DNA from: Incurvaria masculella
Taxonomy: Eukaryota; Arthropoda; Insecta; Lepidoptera; Incurvariidae
NCBI GenBank assembly: GCA_946894095.1
Contig: OX335657.1
Span: 5,394,001 to 5,458,000 of the forward strand
DNA length: 64,000 nt
Direction: 5' to 3'
The notes beneath the pieces were generated by a model. The model saw only the letters and a program-made list of their open reading frames with translations. It had not been told where the DNA came from and made no database searches. Both the position numbers and the translations under genes were made by a program. Below, piece after piece: positions 44,351 to 56,163 of this stretch (positions within the stretch are counted from its first letter, which is position 1; each line of letters begins with the position of its first letter).

Positions 44351-44636
44351 TAAGACGCGTGCCACTTGTATGTCGGATGAATAGCCAAATATATTCACGG
44401 TATTATAGTATTTACATATAAATATATTGATATTGGCGAGAGGCAGTTAATAATTAGCATGTATATAGGAATTCCTAGATCTTAATATCTTTTTAAAGTT
44501 CTTTTAAATTGAATTTTTCAATAACGTTTCATTTCAATCGAAGGCTGAACTTTTGTGCTTGACAAGGTGAATAAAGTACGTTTCGAGTTTCGACTTTTTA
44601 AACCAATACAAGCCCAACCATAAGGCTTAAAATGTG

Positions 44637-45085
44637 GAGCATGACGGATGAGACCAAAATAGTTTAATCCAAAATGTACAGAATTTTCTTTTTCTACTCA
44701 ATTTTATTTCTAAATCGCTATGTTTTAGATAAATTTTACTTTGAAATATTGAGGAAAAATAAAGAAACTTGATCTATTAGAATCAGTGCGCCGCCACCCC
44801 TTATTTACCATAAAAAAAGAGTTTTTGTTCGGGTTTTTTCTCCCTTTCATTTAACAAACTATAAATACACAGGTAACAATGCTTTATTTTAGGAAAACTA
44901 GAGAAATCATAAAGATTTCACAAAAAAACATTTCACATGCGACTCTGACTGATAACGATTTGAGAAGTTATCTCATCGGGCAGATGTATTCCATCTCCCT
45001 CTAACTCGCGGTAGTGGTACTTGAGTTGACGTCTCTCTCCCACACTTAGTTCGACTTGTAACTTGCACCGCGCGCTATGCTAGGT
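44637..45085 (-). repeat. dispersed repeat (AGTACCACTACCGCGAGTTA family), copy 1
   Basis: The minus strand matches 51648-52012: GACGTCAACTCAAGTACCAC, CATCTGCCCGATGAGA, ATGTTTTTTTGTGAAATCTT, AATAAAGCAT, ATGGTAAATAAGGG and TTTGGTCTCATCCGTCA occur in the same order. Family not recognised. An internal AATAAA suggests it may be transcribed. Confidence 0.75.
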
Positions 45086-45089
45086 CTAA

Positions 45090-45230
45090 GGCTGAGATAA
45101 ATAGTCGTAACAGAAACTAAGGCTAACGAAAAGTAGTACTTTGTGACGTCACTTTGTTTTACTTTGAGTTTTCGTCTATACAAAATGTGTCAAAGTGACG
45201 TCACAAAGTACTACTTTTCGTTAGTCTTAG
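45090..45230. mobile_element. palindromic MITE, copy B (right end lost)
   Basis: Same inverted-repeat structure as 8721-8887 with TGACGTCA in both arms. The outer approximately 25 bases of the right arm are replaced by GTTTTTAGCA. Confidence 0.75.
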
Positions 45231-45246
45231 GTTTTTAGCAGTCTTA

Positions 45247-45418
45247 GGCTGAGATAAATAGTCGTAACAGAAACTAAGACTAACGAAAAGTAATACTTTG
45301 TGACGTCAATTCGCATTACTTTGAGATTTTGTCCATACAAAATGTGTCAAAGTGGCGTCACAAAGTACTACCTACTTTCCGTTAGTCTTAGTTTCTGATG
45401 CGACTATTTATCTCAACC
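45247..45418. mobile_element. palindromic MITE, copy C
   Basis: A nearly complete copy, 17 bases after copy B and in tandem with it. The left arm keeps GTGACGTCA. On the right the site has become GTGGCGTCA and the end reads CTCAACC. Confidence 0.78.
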
Positions 45419-45829
45419 TATGAGTAGGCAACCCCTTACATTTTTCACTATCCCGCTGGCCAATAACAATATGAAGTAAAAAACGAAAACCTCTTGTATT
45501 TGTATGAAAAAAACATCGCAAAATATCGGGATGGTTGTATCAAGGACGCACACAGCCGCAGCTGTGGGTACACGTATGTAACATTGTTTCGATAAATCTC
45601 ACCTAGGATGGGAAATTTAGGATAGGATAGGATGGGAAGGACCTCGGGAAGGACCGGAGGTAACCGGATCGTCCGTAGCTAGGTTTTCATGTTAAGCTAG
45701 AGATGACAGATCAAAATAACGTCCATAATAACGAAACGAAACGATTGTCCTTTCTGTGATCATGATTTGAGTGTCATCAACCATACAGGCGCCACCCCTC
45801 TGTGCATATCGAAAATAGCCTTCACGCGG

Positions 45830-46090
45830 TCGTTTGGTTCTAGTGAACTGCCGGGACCTGTACCCTGACATGCGGCGAGTAGTGTCAAGCGATGGAGTCC
45901 GGCAGCGCCGAGCGCGGTCACAGAGTAAGCGTGGTGTCGCAACTATCGACACGGCGCGATACTCAGGAATGTCCGTCCACTGCGACCGCACCTGCCGCGG
46001 TGGGCATCCACTCCGCTCATTCACGCTGCGTCACGAGCGCCGCAATCGTCTCGTCGAATCTTCTGGAGCGGTCACGAAACACCCTCTCAG
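45830..46090. other. GC-rich block, unassigned
   Basis: Frames are open on both strands (up to 110 codons) but show no recognisable domain. It lies just outside the 3' end of the LINE fragment at 46117. It could be part of an unrecognised element or an exon. Confidence 0.25.
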
Positions 46091-46116
46091 AACCGGCGAC
46101 GCGTTGCGTTGGAGTG

Positions 46117-46392
46117 GATTTTTTCTATGAAAAGCTGGTATCGGCGGCTGTGCTGAGTACCAAAGGTGCTCAGCGAGACACCATACCAGCGGGTTTGCCG
46201 ACTATCGCTGAGCTATAGAGCTTGTTCAAATTACGCTTAAAGAAGAAGAGGAAAGGCACCCGCCGGCAGACAGTTCTATATCCTGGAGGTGCGGCAGAGA
46301 AATGAGTTTGAGAAACGGTTCGTTCTCAAAATCCTATTGTCCACCACAAGGTGGTGCTCTGATTCTCTGCGGAGGCTGCTCCGAATGCGCCC
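46117..46392 (-). mobile_element. CR1/Jockey-like LINE 3' end, second copy
   Basis: Minus-strand copy of the element at 3588-4248, limited to the last part of the ORF (NRFSNSFLCRT, NCLPAG) and the 3' UTR with GCTCAG and TACCAGC words. It carries frame breaks and a 5' truncation at about 46392. Confidence 0.75.
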
Positions 46393-46399
46393 TCGACGT

Positions 46400-49300
46400 A
46401 TTTTGACCCTTTCGAGTATTGCGCTTCGTCAGGTAAGTTCACCAGTTAGCATGTGCACGAGAAAACCCTAGCTAGTACAACATGTCATGTTAGTATTACC
46501 GCCGCTAAACTAGCTAAAGCTAAAACTAAACTAATAATAACCTCCTCTGACCTAGTTAAGGGTAGACTGTTTAAATCAGTGCTAAATTAGATGACTGTGG
46601 CCACAACTGCAAATACTTAGTCATAAAAGCTTAGTTGTTAAGAGTTGGCTCAGAAAAACTAATATAGTTATTGTGACTATTGGTTACTATAAACCTTGCC
46701 CAGTCGCGATATCAACCTGCCGGTTCTGAATGCGATATAGCTGCCTGTTCAAAACAAGTTTGTCGACTTTTAACTTATTCCTCAAGAACTGGATTCTGAC
46801 AGTCGCGCCGCGTATGAGCGGCCGAAATATTGACCTTCTGCGAAATCCTCTCTCTTCGGTCACTTCCTTATATTTAAAGCTTCATTGTATTAGTATACCT
46901 ACCGTTACGTACGTTAAACAGACACTCGAATCTATGCTCGAATCCGAGTGCTATTTCACAGGAAAACTCTAGACCGACCAATGTTCACTTAGATAGAACA
47001 TTAATACTGAAAACAATAACAAGAACGGATATTTATATTACTCGTATGTATACTTTCTGAAATCAGTATTAACAAGAATCAGGACATTTAATCCTTCCTA
47101 CAGATTGGTAGATTCTTATTTTCCTTATTCCTCACCACTTGGGCTGTTTTGGACTTTTGTACCCGTGAACCGATATTAAAAATAAATTGCACCAATTCCA
47201 TCGTTGACAATTCGTAGACCATGGAATTTAACCACCACTTCATTGCACAAAGATCGGGTATTTCGTCTACAAGGGCTGAATTAATTTTATATGAGCAATA
47301 TTTCTGTAAATGTTAAATTACATTATCCATATTTGATGCACCATATGACTAGGACTTTTTTAGCCTATATTGTGCATTTATACGACAATTATGCTTACGA
47401 TAAAGGAAAACTACGCGTGTAAACCCACTACTACTTCGGTGGCGTTAAACTCCAGCAATGGCTAGAATGTTTCTGTCCGCCAAGAACATTACGAGCTGGT
47501 CCAAACGCTGGGAAACCTGACATCGAATATTCTGTTTTCAGAAGCTACAAATGGCACCCGTGACGATGTTCAACTTTGCTTATGATGGTGTCACCAAACG
47601 ATGACGGCTGCGTGGTCGTGACAGTTCAAGCACAACAATGAACGATGCTACATCGGAACAATAGGCATAATGGCCATCGATCCAAATGTTTAGGTATGTA
47701 TTCATCGGGAACAATCGCGTTCATTCCTAATTTGGGAATGAGTAGAAAGCAATCTAAAGTTGGTCTTTTTTATTGCAAGAGCGTTGTTAGGTGTATATAT
47801 ATTGCTTGACCGCAGAACATAACTTCGACGACGAAAGTTTTAAGACTTTGATGTGATGTCCGTCCGTCTGGCCACGAGTCACAGCCTTAAATGGAGGCTA
47901 ATTGTTCCAACCAACTATTCATTGAACTAAGTTAATAACAAAGATTCGTCTTTATTGTATGCATACCTGTATACATTGGTAATTTTTTTTATAAAAATAT
48001 TTCTGATTCTTTCGCAAGGCAACTTTCTCTCTATCGTCGGCGTTGGATGGTCAAGACTTACGAATATTGCCTGCTACTTTCACCGTGGTTTTGTTAACGA
48101 AACCGTTCCTCAAAATGTTATAAAGCTCTTAAACACATAGATAATTTAATCACATTAGCCCTATGTGATTAAATTATTATTTACTTCATTGAATTATTAT
48201 TGGTGGCAAATTTAAATTGTTTCGTAGTATTGTTATATTGAACCGTAGTAGAGATTTCTAAATTAATTTAGATCAGAAATCAAAATATTCAGGTCCGTGT
48301 ACAGAATCAACCTCTTTCGGCTCTGACTACCTGTTTCTTTACACTCTTTTTATCGGCAATATTTCACGGTGTATGTTTTATTCTAGAGACTTGGTCATCA
48401 TGACCTAGCTACCACACCGAGTTTAAAACGACCATACTTACTGGCTACTAGGCCAGAATGTTAGATGAATTTAAATCATTCGGAAGTGACCTTGTTGGTG
48501 TGACGACACATTGCATGTGTATTTTTAAAACGTTGACCATCGGCAGCACAAATATCATCAAGTATATTAAGCTGATGTAGTCGACCTCGCCTACGAATAT
48601 CCAGCGACGGATAGATGACTTGACTACGAGATATCAGGACGATCTGTGTGCTGTCGGTTTGAATTCAACCAGCTAATAATTTTTCTGTGATTTCCTGTGA
48701 CGTAAAACACCGCGTGAGAACATATAAGCTTGGGAAAGACATCGGGTGACTAGGATGAATGTGCCTGGGTTGCGAGGAAGTCATGACCTCATGACAATGT
48801 GGAGGTCAATCAGATAACCTACGAATATCTGAAGAGAGAAAGAACCAAGAGGAAAACGGTAACTTTATCAGTAACCTTCATTATTATCAAGGTAAAAGTG
48901 GAACGTTCCCGAGCAGTGATAACAGAAGTGGGTCAATTCAGTGATTAGCACGACTAGGCGACTGCACGATGCAATGCCGGCCGGTGCATCCAGTTACTAT
49001 CGCGCCCTAGCACGGCATTGACATGATTGGGCCGTGTCAGGGCCGTCAGTCCATTCATTATTGCTAACGACGACTTGTTCTCTTCACATCTGACATAAGT
49101 TAAGATTTATTTTTCAAATATGAAGGGAGATACAACTATGCCTGTACCGAAATTGTTGTTTTCTACAGGTGAAGTTCCAGGACCTATAATATTGAGCGTG
49201 GTTACTTTTAACTTGCTTACTAGCCCAGAGGGAATTTCAAAACAGTTTTATTTAAACTAGTGGCTCTCTTAGCTGTATACCTCGCGAATCTGCCTTTTTC

Positions 49301-50175
49301 AAGATTTGACATTTTTTAACATTTTTCAAAACTTTGATAAATTCTCAAAACTAGCTAGTCTGAAAAATTCTATAAAATTATCGAACCATCTCACAAAATT
49401 TCACGAGAATCGGTTGAGAAATGCGACCTGTAGAGGATAACAGCTGGACATATGAAAGCAATTTTGCCCAATCTGAAACGAAGAGGCCGGTCCATAAAAC
49501 ATTTGCTACGTGTGCAAATCAAAATACTGTGATGAATATTTTCTAGACAGTATTCTCGCCTTAAAATATATTTTTTTGCAATCACTTGTTTACATGACTA
49601 TATCTGGTGAGCACGGCATCGGCACGTTATCGCAAGGATGTTTTAATAATTCATAATTTTTTGCGGCGCCATTGTTCAAGCATTGTTGTGGCTAGTTAAG
49701 GTTTCTTTGTATTTAACCCGTTCGATTTCTGTTCTGTGACTTTTAGTGTTTAACGGCAAAATATTCAATCTTCATTAAAATATTCTATTCAAATGAATTG
49801 CTTGCAACAACGCACACCTGGTATATTGCCATCCACAGTATAATTAACTGAGATTGTATCGGGAACAAAATAATTGATTCACATTAAATGAGCTGTGTTT
49901 CTTTGTTGAGTGCTCAGTCTTTGTTAAGAGTTCAATGCTGGTTCATCAATGAAGAACATTACATTAGCAAGTGAATATACAGATAACGTTATGTTACATA
50001 TGTACTATACTGTCGGCTTTCGTTTGACTTGTAATTCTCGATATGTCTCGATGTATTCACACTACATTGAGTTATAGTGATTCACTATTTAAGATTTACG
50101 ACTCTTAAAAATTTGCAGAAAAGTAATAAACTTACAGTTTTTTTTATTCTTGTCCTTGCTGAAGACAGTTGATAC
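46400..50175. other. AT-rich non-coding DNA, no gene seen
   Basis: No domain-bearing frame. A perfect 15-bp stem with 7-base loop (48141-48155 with 48163-48177) is the only structured feature noticed. Confidence 0.45.
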
Positions 50176-50178
50176 TTT

Positions 50179-50487
50179 TTTGGGTTCCGCACCCAAAGGG
50201 TGCCAACGGAACCCTATTACTAAGCCTCCGATGTCCGTCCGTCTGTCCGTCCGTCCGTCCGTCCGTCCGTCTGTCACAGGGCTGTATTTCATTCATGAGG
50301 CAACTGAATTTTTCACAGAGTGTGTATTTATTTTGCCGCTATAACTATAATGGGCAAATAGGTAAGATTAAAAAATAATTAAAATTAAAGGGGGCTCCCA
50401 TACAATAAACGTGTTTTTTTTTGTTTTTTTTATACGATGGTACGGAACCCTTCGTGTGCGAGTCCGACTCGCACTTGGCCGGTTTTT
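50179..50487 (+). repeat. GGTTCCG-family repeat, copy 7
   Basis: Plus-strand full-length copy from GGGTTCCGCACCCAAAGGGT to GCACTTGGCCGGTTTTTC, with a CCGT run at 50235-50272. Confidence 0.88.
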
Positions 50488-50489
50488 CT

Positions 50490-51100
50490 TGTTATCGATA
50501 TTCGTCTGACTCGTCTGAGGAATTTTATCATCCGTCTATCTGTCAGTCAGCCGTAAGTCACAGACATTTTTGGAATGTTTTTAGTACCTATTTCATGTAT
50601 TTGAATAATACAAGATAAATATTTAGTGGTATCGTGATACGTGAAAATTTGTAAAGAAAAAAAAAAACAATTTCGTTGAAATTAGTTGCTAAGTGGCCTG
50701 TTTTAATTTTCTTTTTACATTTAATATCTCGATGATGATGAGACTAAATATAAAGTACTTGGAGGCATATTAAAATTACGTTTTACAACGATACTCCAGG
50801 AAATACTTAGCAGAAATATGAAACATGTTCATGTATGGGTAGCATTGGTGAAGCATTTTCGTTTTTAGCTAACACTTCTGTTGTGGCGGTAATTATACTT
50901 TACTATTTTTTACCCAAAATGATTAAAACATTAAGGCCGATTGCACGTAAGGACAATAAATCTAAATCAACCTCAATGTTTGATTAAACTCTTCACTTTG
51001 TATGGAAAGTATTGAAGGAATTCCAAGCGGTTCACTAAAAGTGACGTGTTTGAACATTGAGTAACTCAGCCGTCTCTACGTGCAATCGGGGCTTAGGAGT
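50490..51100. other. AT-rich non-coding DNA
   Basis: Nothing recognised. Confidence 0.45.
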
Positions 51101-51104
51101 TTTT

Positions 51105-51355
51105 TTTATGTACATAAAAGGACATGGATACAAAACCTAGTCATGACACTAGCCCAATACAGCTCATAGGAACTAAGCGTCATTACAGGACCTTCCTTAT
51201 ATTGCACTGTACAGGTACATTGAACTGGATCGAAAGTACGGAGAATTTTAATTGCCGCATCGACCATTATTCATTAAATGCAATGGTACCAACTCGGGCG
51301 GTATAACCTTCCTATTTTAATACAGTATAGCCTAATAACCCTACCACCTATAAAG
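51105..51355 (-). repeat. SINE body fragment, minus strand
   Basis: Starts with the complement of an A tail (TTTTTTTTATGTACATAAA) and continues with GGACATGGATACAAAACC, AGCCCAATACAGC, AGGACCTTCCTTATATTGCA, CATTGAACTGGATCGAAAGT and CAATGGTACCAACTCGGGCG. The head is missing. Confidence 0.7.
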
Positions 51356-51359
51356 TAAA

Positions 51360-51645
51360 GATAAACTTAATCCGATCCACCAACGACAGATCCTCTCTTA
51401 GGACATCCATCTGAATAAATGAAGTGGTATTATTATTTTGTACCTTGTATTAATAACTCACACAGCCCAAAATTTCTCGACTTCCAGTCCAATCATTTTA
51501 AATTGATACATAATAAGATAAATACATGATAAGTTACTGTTTTCGAGCCAATTGTTTTTTCTTTGATATTGCTATGTTCATAATACGGAAAACTTGACAT
51601 ATCGCGTTATTTACGAATACGAGTTTTAACGCAGGCACCCATAGA
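51360..51645. other. AT-rich non-coding DNA
   Basis: Nothing recognised. Confidence 0.4.
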
Positions 51646-51647
51646 CC

Positions 51648-52012
51648 TAGCACAGCGCGCTGTGTTTATCAGACGAACAAAGCGTGGGAATGAGACGTCA
51701 ACTCAAGTACCACTACCGCGAGTTAGAGAGAGATGGACACATCTGCCCGATGAGACAACTTCTGTAATCTTTATCAATACATTGGAATCGCGATCTTGGA
51801 ATGTGAAATGTTTTTTTGTGAAATCTTTATGATTTCTCTAGTTTTCCTTAAATAAAGCATGGTGAACTGTGCATTTATAGATTGTTTAGTGAACGGGAGT
51901 AAAAAACCCGGACAAAAACCCTTTCTTGATGGTAAATAAGGGATGACCCACAAAAAGAAATTTCAGTACATTTTGTATGAAATAATTTTGGTCTCATCCG
52001 TCAATTGACTCT
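51648..52012 (+). repeat. dispersed repeat (AGTACCACTACCGCGAGTTA family), copy 2
   Basis: Plus-strand partner of 44637-45085, somewhat shorter. It begins near the palindrome AGCACAGCGCGCTGTGTT and ends TTTGGTCTCATCCGTCA. Confidence 0.75.
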
Positions 52013-52207
52013 GTTTATCTTTATATTCTAAGCCTAACAGTGCCGCAGAAACAAAGTGTGTTTGGGGAAGCTACGGAAGAACATTTTCGTTCTTGAAATT
52101 TTGACCTACAGAACAAACCCCGTGGACGGCCAGAGACCCATAGTTGACAAAGAAGAATTAAAAGTGATCGTGGAAGTGTATATGTGTACTTTGATTGATT
52201 AAACATA

Positions 52208-52598
52208 ATTTTTTTTATGCGACCTGACATGGATGGGTAATACCACAGAACTACCGTTATGATATTAGCCCAATACACCACATTCCCGAAGGAATAAGGT
52301 GCCATGCCAGGACCTTCCCTTATGAGCACGGCTACATTGAAGTGGATGGAAAACACGGACCATTTTTCATTGCCGCTTCGACCATCTTTTCGTACAATGC
52401 CATGGGCGGGCGGGCTTAAACCCTACCACCTAGTAGGGGAACAGTTTTACATGGATTCCGAACCCGGAGCAGCTCGCATTCGTGACGAAATTCACTTATC
52501 CAACTCAGAAAGAGAAAGAAAGTGGTGCATTTCGAAATTGAACCTAGACCTCTGGTACGCTAGGCCAGTCCCCGCGCCACTAGGCTACGAACCGCTCA
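52208..52598 (-). repeat. complete tRNA-headed SINE
   Basis: On the minus strand the head GAGCGGTTCGTAGCCTAGTG contains a textbook A box (TAGCCTAGTGG). A B-box-like AGGTTCAATTTC lies about 35 bases on. The full body (GCACCACTTTCTTTC, TTTCGTCACGAATGCGAGCT, CCCCTACTAGGTGGTAGGGT, GAAGCGGCAATG, TTCCTTCGGGAATGTGGTGT) ends in ATGTCAGGTCGCATAAAAAA. It is the reference copy for this family here. Confidence 0.82.
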
Positions 52599-52719
52599 TT
52601 TCATAATTTTGCCCCTGGACTTTTTCCATATAAAAAGCCTAAGAAAATACCAATGTATGTATCCCCTGAGCAGTTCTGTTGATCGGTGATGCAACAGCAA
52701 TAGATTACACAATAGGTTC

Positions 52720-52935
52720 CGATTGCCCTTGCCGGCCGGAGCGTGCGCTCGGGCCGCGGCCGAGAAACTATGGAAATTCGCGAAGAGTGGAAGGAAGCTC
52801 ATTATCTGTCGGGTTGTACGTATCGAGTTTCCCTCGCGCGTGCGCACGCGCCGGGAGGTTGAACGTTCGATCGGTGTTGTAACGCATCGCCGACGCGCCG
52901 GCGCCGAACGCTCGCCTGCGAATATCACCGTTGAA
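52720..52935. promoter_or_regulatory. CpG-rich block
   Basis: GC- and CpG-dense sequence between the SINE and the retrotransposon copy. Open frames on both strands lack domains. Possible promoter or first exon; strand unknown. Confidence 0.25.
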
Positions 52936-53059
52936 CGTGCTTGAGTAGCCTTTCTGTAGGCTTAAGTGAGTCGTTACCATATCAATTCCCCATACTACGG
53001 GCGATAAATGTTTCCATGCTCTTAACGTTTTACAAGATTTTTGAAATTTTGGATTCTAA

Positions 53060-54990
53060 AATACATTATAGAACCTACATCGATACAAACCAGAATTCAA
53101 ACAAAGTTGTTTTAAAAGTTGATTTAAAAAATTCATTCAATTCTGTTCACAGGGATACATTGCTTAGTGAAGTTAACGAAGTGACGCCCAAGCTTTATCC
53201 GTTCCTATCGCAGTGCTACTCAGCTCCCTCTCTCTTGTTTTTCGGCAGCCAAACCATCTCATCCCAGGTTGGAGCACAACAAGGAGACCCTCTGGGCCCT
53301 CTTATTTTTAGTATTTCCATACACCCCATCATAAAGAAAATTACTTCCGAACTAAATGTCTGGTATTTGGATGACGGCACGTTGGCCGGGGACCCAGATA
53401 CCGTAATGTGTGATCTTGAAATACTTATTTCGGAATTTGCGAAACTAGGTCTGGAAATGAACGCTCAAAAAGTGAATTATATTTTTGCTCAACTCACGAA
53501 ACCAACATCGTTGATCGTTTTAATAATATTGCTCCGGGAATAAACGTAGCGACCAAAGGTTTGACACTACTAGGTTCACCGATCACATTAAACTCTGCTC
53601 AGTCGATCCTCAATAAAAAGAAGCAGGAAATTACTTTAATGTCCGAACGTGTCAAAACACTAAATTCTCATACAGGATATTATCTGCTCAAAAATTGTTT
53701 TTATATTCCCAAATTAACTTACACAATACGTACTACACCAATATGGAAATTTCAAGAGTTTATTGATTACATGGACTCGGTCTCCAAAGATTCTTTTCAG
53801 GCAATTATAAATATACATTTCAATAATGAACAGTGGACACAAGCGACTTTACCAATAAAATCTGGCGGAATAGGCATCCGGAAAATCCTGCTTTCCTGGC
53901 GTCGGCTCATGGCGTCTCACACTTAGTCACTAACATGTTAACATTTACTGGAGACGTGTGTGAGATTAGCCATGTCGACGATGCTTTGAAGGCTTGGAAT
54001 TTGCTTTGTCCCAATACGACGTTACCGCCCCTGCCTTTTGTCCAAAAAAAATGGGACACCATTAATATAAACCGAATAATAGCAACAATTGAACACGATA
54101 CACAGGCGGAAGAAGCACGATTCAAGGCGGCCTGCGCACCAGAATCGGGTGCATGGCTACACGCCCTTCCTTCCTCGAAAATAGGTACAGCTCTGGATAA
54201 CAATACATTTCGGATCTGCGTAGGACTGAGACTCGGTTGCGACATTGTCCAACCACACAAATGTGTATTCGGCGCTGCAGTTGAACACAATGGTCGACAC
54301 GCCCTTAGCTGCTATAAGAGCGCCGGTAGACACTCACGTCACCATGCATTGAATGAAATTATAAAACGAACATTAACTTCGGCCAACGTGCCATCAATCC
54401 TGGAGCCCTGTCTCAGCAGAGAGGATGGCAAGCGCCCAGACGGGATGACATTGATCCCCTGGTCACACGGTATGGCTCTCGTCTGGGACGCTACCTGCGT
54501 CGTCACGCTCGCGGCTTCACATATTAGGTCAACCGCAGGGACCGCGGGGTCTGCCAGTGAGACAGCGGCTAGAGCCAAAATCTCCAAATACCAGGCAATC
54601 ATTAGCCAAAATTATAACTTCATCCCATTCGCAGTAGAAACTTTAGGTCCCGTTTGCGCAGCCGGAAAGCAATTGTTGAGCGAGCTGGGCAAGAGGCTGC
54701 GCGAATCGTCTGGGGACAGCCGAGCCGGGTCGTTCCTCCTCCAACGCATCAGTCTGGCTGTCCAGAGGGGGAACGCAGCGAGCGTTATGGGGGCCTTCCC
54801 GCACGCGGTGCCCATGGATGAGATTTTTTATCTCGTCTGATGGGCACCAGGGTTGTCGGGGGCCCCCGGCACTGCTGCAATCCCGTCTCGACTACTCCTG
54901 GACGGTTTTCATTTTAGCTAGTACGTATTTAATTCTTGTTTTTGATATAGTTTTTATTAACATTCGCAAATAAAATAAAGTTTAAATTAA
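53060..54990 (+). mobile_element. frameshifted third copy of the 10-kb non-LTR retrotransposon
   Basis: Homology to 10376-13270 starts inside the reverse transcriptase (VVLKVDLKNSFNSVHRDTLL) and includes QQGDPLGPLIFS and WYLDDG. The coding sequence is split over three frames with breaks near 53510 and 53885, each placed where the homologous protein is continuous. The C-terminal frame, to the stop at 54840, keeps HKCVFG...RHALSC and KRPDGMTLIPW...WDATCV; here the second CCHC cysteine context reads CVFG, so the first CxC of the knuckle is lost. The 3' UTR has AATAAAATAAAG at about 54971. Truncated and broken, hence inactive. Confidence 0.85.
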
Positions 54991-55064
54991 AGAAATCTAT
55001 GTCTGTACTTTTAATTTTTTTGTAATATTTCTTTTAGATTCGAAAATATTGGCTAATTAACATT

Positions 55065-55800
55065 GGAAAAGAGTTGTCTTTTTAACCGACTTCAAAAAAG
55101 GAGGAGGTTATCAATTCGTCGGAATCTTTTTTTTTTTTTTTTTTTTTTTATGTATGTTCACCGATTACTCGAAGACCCCTGGACCGATTTGAAAAATTCT
55201 TTTTTTGTTCGAAAGGGTATACTTTCTAGTTGGTCCCATTTTTTTTTTATCAAAATCGGTTCAGTAGTTTGGTACTTAACTATACCAACATCGAATTTCT
55301 TAACCCCGCGAACCCAGAAATGTGATTTTTTAGTTACAGTAGCTTTCTTTTCGGGTGAGATTGCTCAGTATGAGAGGTTTTTTTTTACTTCAACTGTTGG
55401 GGGTATTCAAGGTGGTAAAAGAGGGCAAATTGTACACATTTCTATCTCTAGAGCCGCTGAACCCAGAAATTTCAGAGTATGTTTGTTTTAGATGGGAATG
55501 CTTAAGAAGAAAATATTTTTGGAAATTATACTATTAGGGGGGTAAAACAGGTCAAAATGAACACATTTAGGCGAAAACCACTCATGTTGAGATCTCTGAA
55601 ACCAATTATCCTCGAAGCTTAAAATTTTCAGTGACTTCTTGTTAAGACGAAAAGGCTCGCTCACAACGGATTTTACAAAATTCAACTGTTAAGGGGGGAT
55701 AAACGAGGCCGATATGTACACATTTTCATACAACTTAAACTTACGCAAGAAACAGACTATCCGGAACGATGTAAGGATGAGAAATTCAGAAGCTAAGCGG
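55065..55800 (+). repeat. AACCGACTTCAAAAAAGGAGG-family element
   Basis: Starts with TTTTTAACCGACTTCAAAAA and GGAGGAGGTTATCAATTC, then a T run and ATGTATGTTCACCGATTACT, a dispersed lepidopteran element. The following 600 bases hold diverged internal repeats (GTACACATTT, GAACCCAGAAAT, TTAGGGGGG). The 142-codon frame at 55063 reads through the repeat and is not a gene. Confidence 0.5.
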
Positions 55801-55827
55801 TTCCGGTCATTCGTTGTTTTGTCTTTT

Positions 55828-55930
55828 TAGGGTTCCGTTCCCAAAGGACACCAACGGAACCTTATTACTAAGCTTCCGCTATCCGTCCGTCCGTCCGTCT
55901 GTCACAGCACTCTATCTCACGTGATCTCAT
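55828..55930 (+). repeat. GGTTCCG-family repeat, copy 8 (partial)
   Basis: Only the GGTTCCG end and the CCGT run are present (AGGGTTCCGTTCCCAAAGGA to CTGTCACAGCACTCTATC). The rest is lost. Confidence 0.8.
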
Positions 55931-56163
55931 CGTATCAATTATCGTACGTATCAACCGTAAACTCATGAATCCAGATAGTTACCGGTCTACCTTTCGTCAG
56001 AAATGAGATTTCTTAATGGTTTCATTTCTGCTAATGCTCGTTCATTGTATTGCATTGTATTGTATATGTATGTATATCTTCTTTCCACTTTGTATGTGAA
56101 GTTGAGCAGGAGGGCTCGCCCACCTTGAGTCAAAAGTTACGCCACCACTAAAAAGCAAAAAAT

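Noticed and set aside
45692..46130. Long frames on both strands near 45.7-46.1 kb as a host gene
   Set aside because: No domain or splice context; simultaneous open frames on both strands fit GC-rich non-coding sequence.
55063..55491. 142-codon plus-strand frame with a poly-phenylalanine run
   Set aside because: It reads through a dispersed repeat and its T run.
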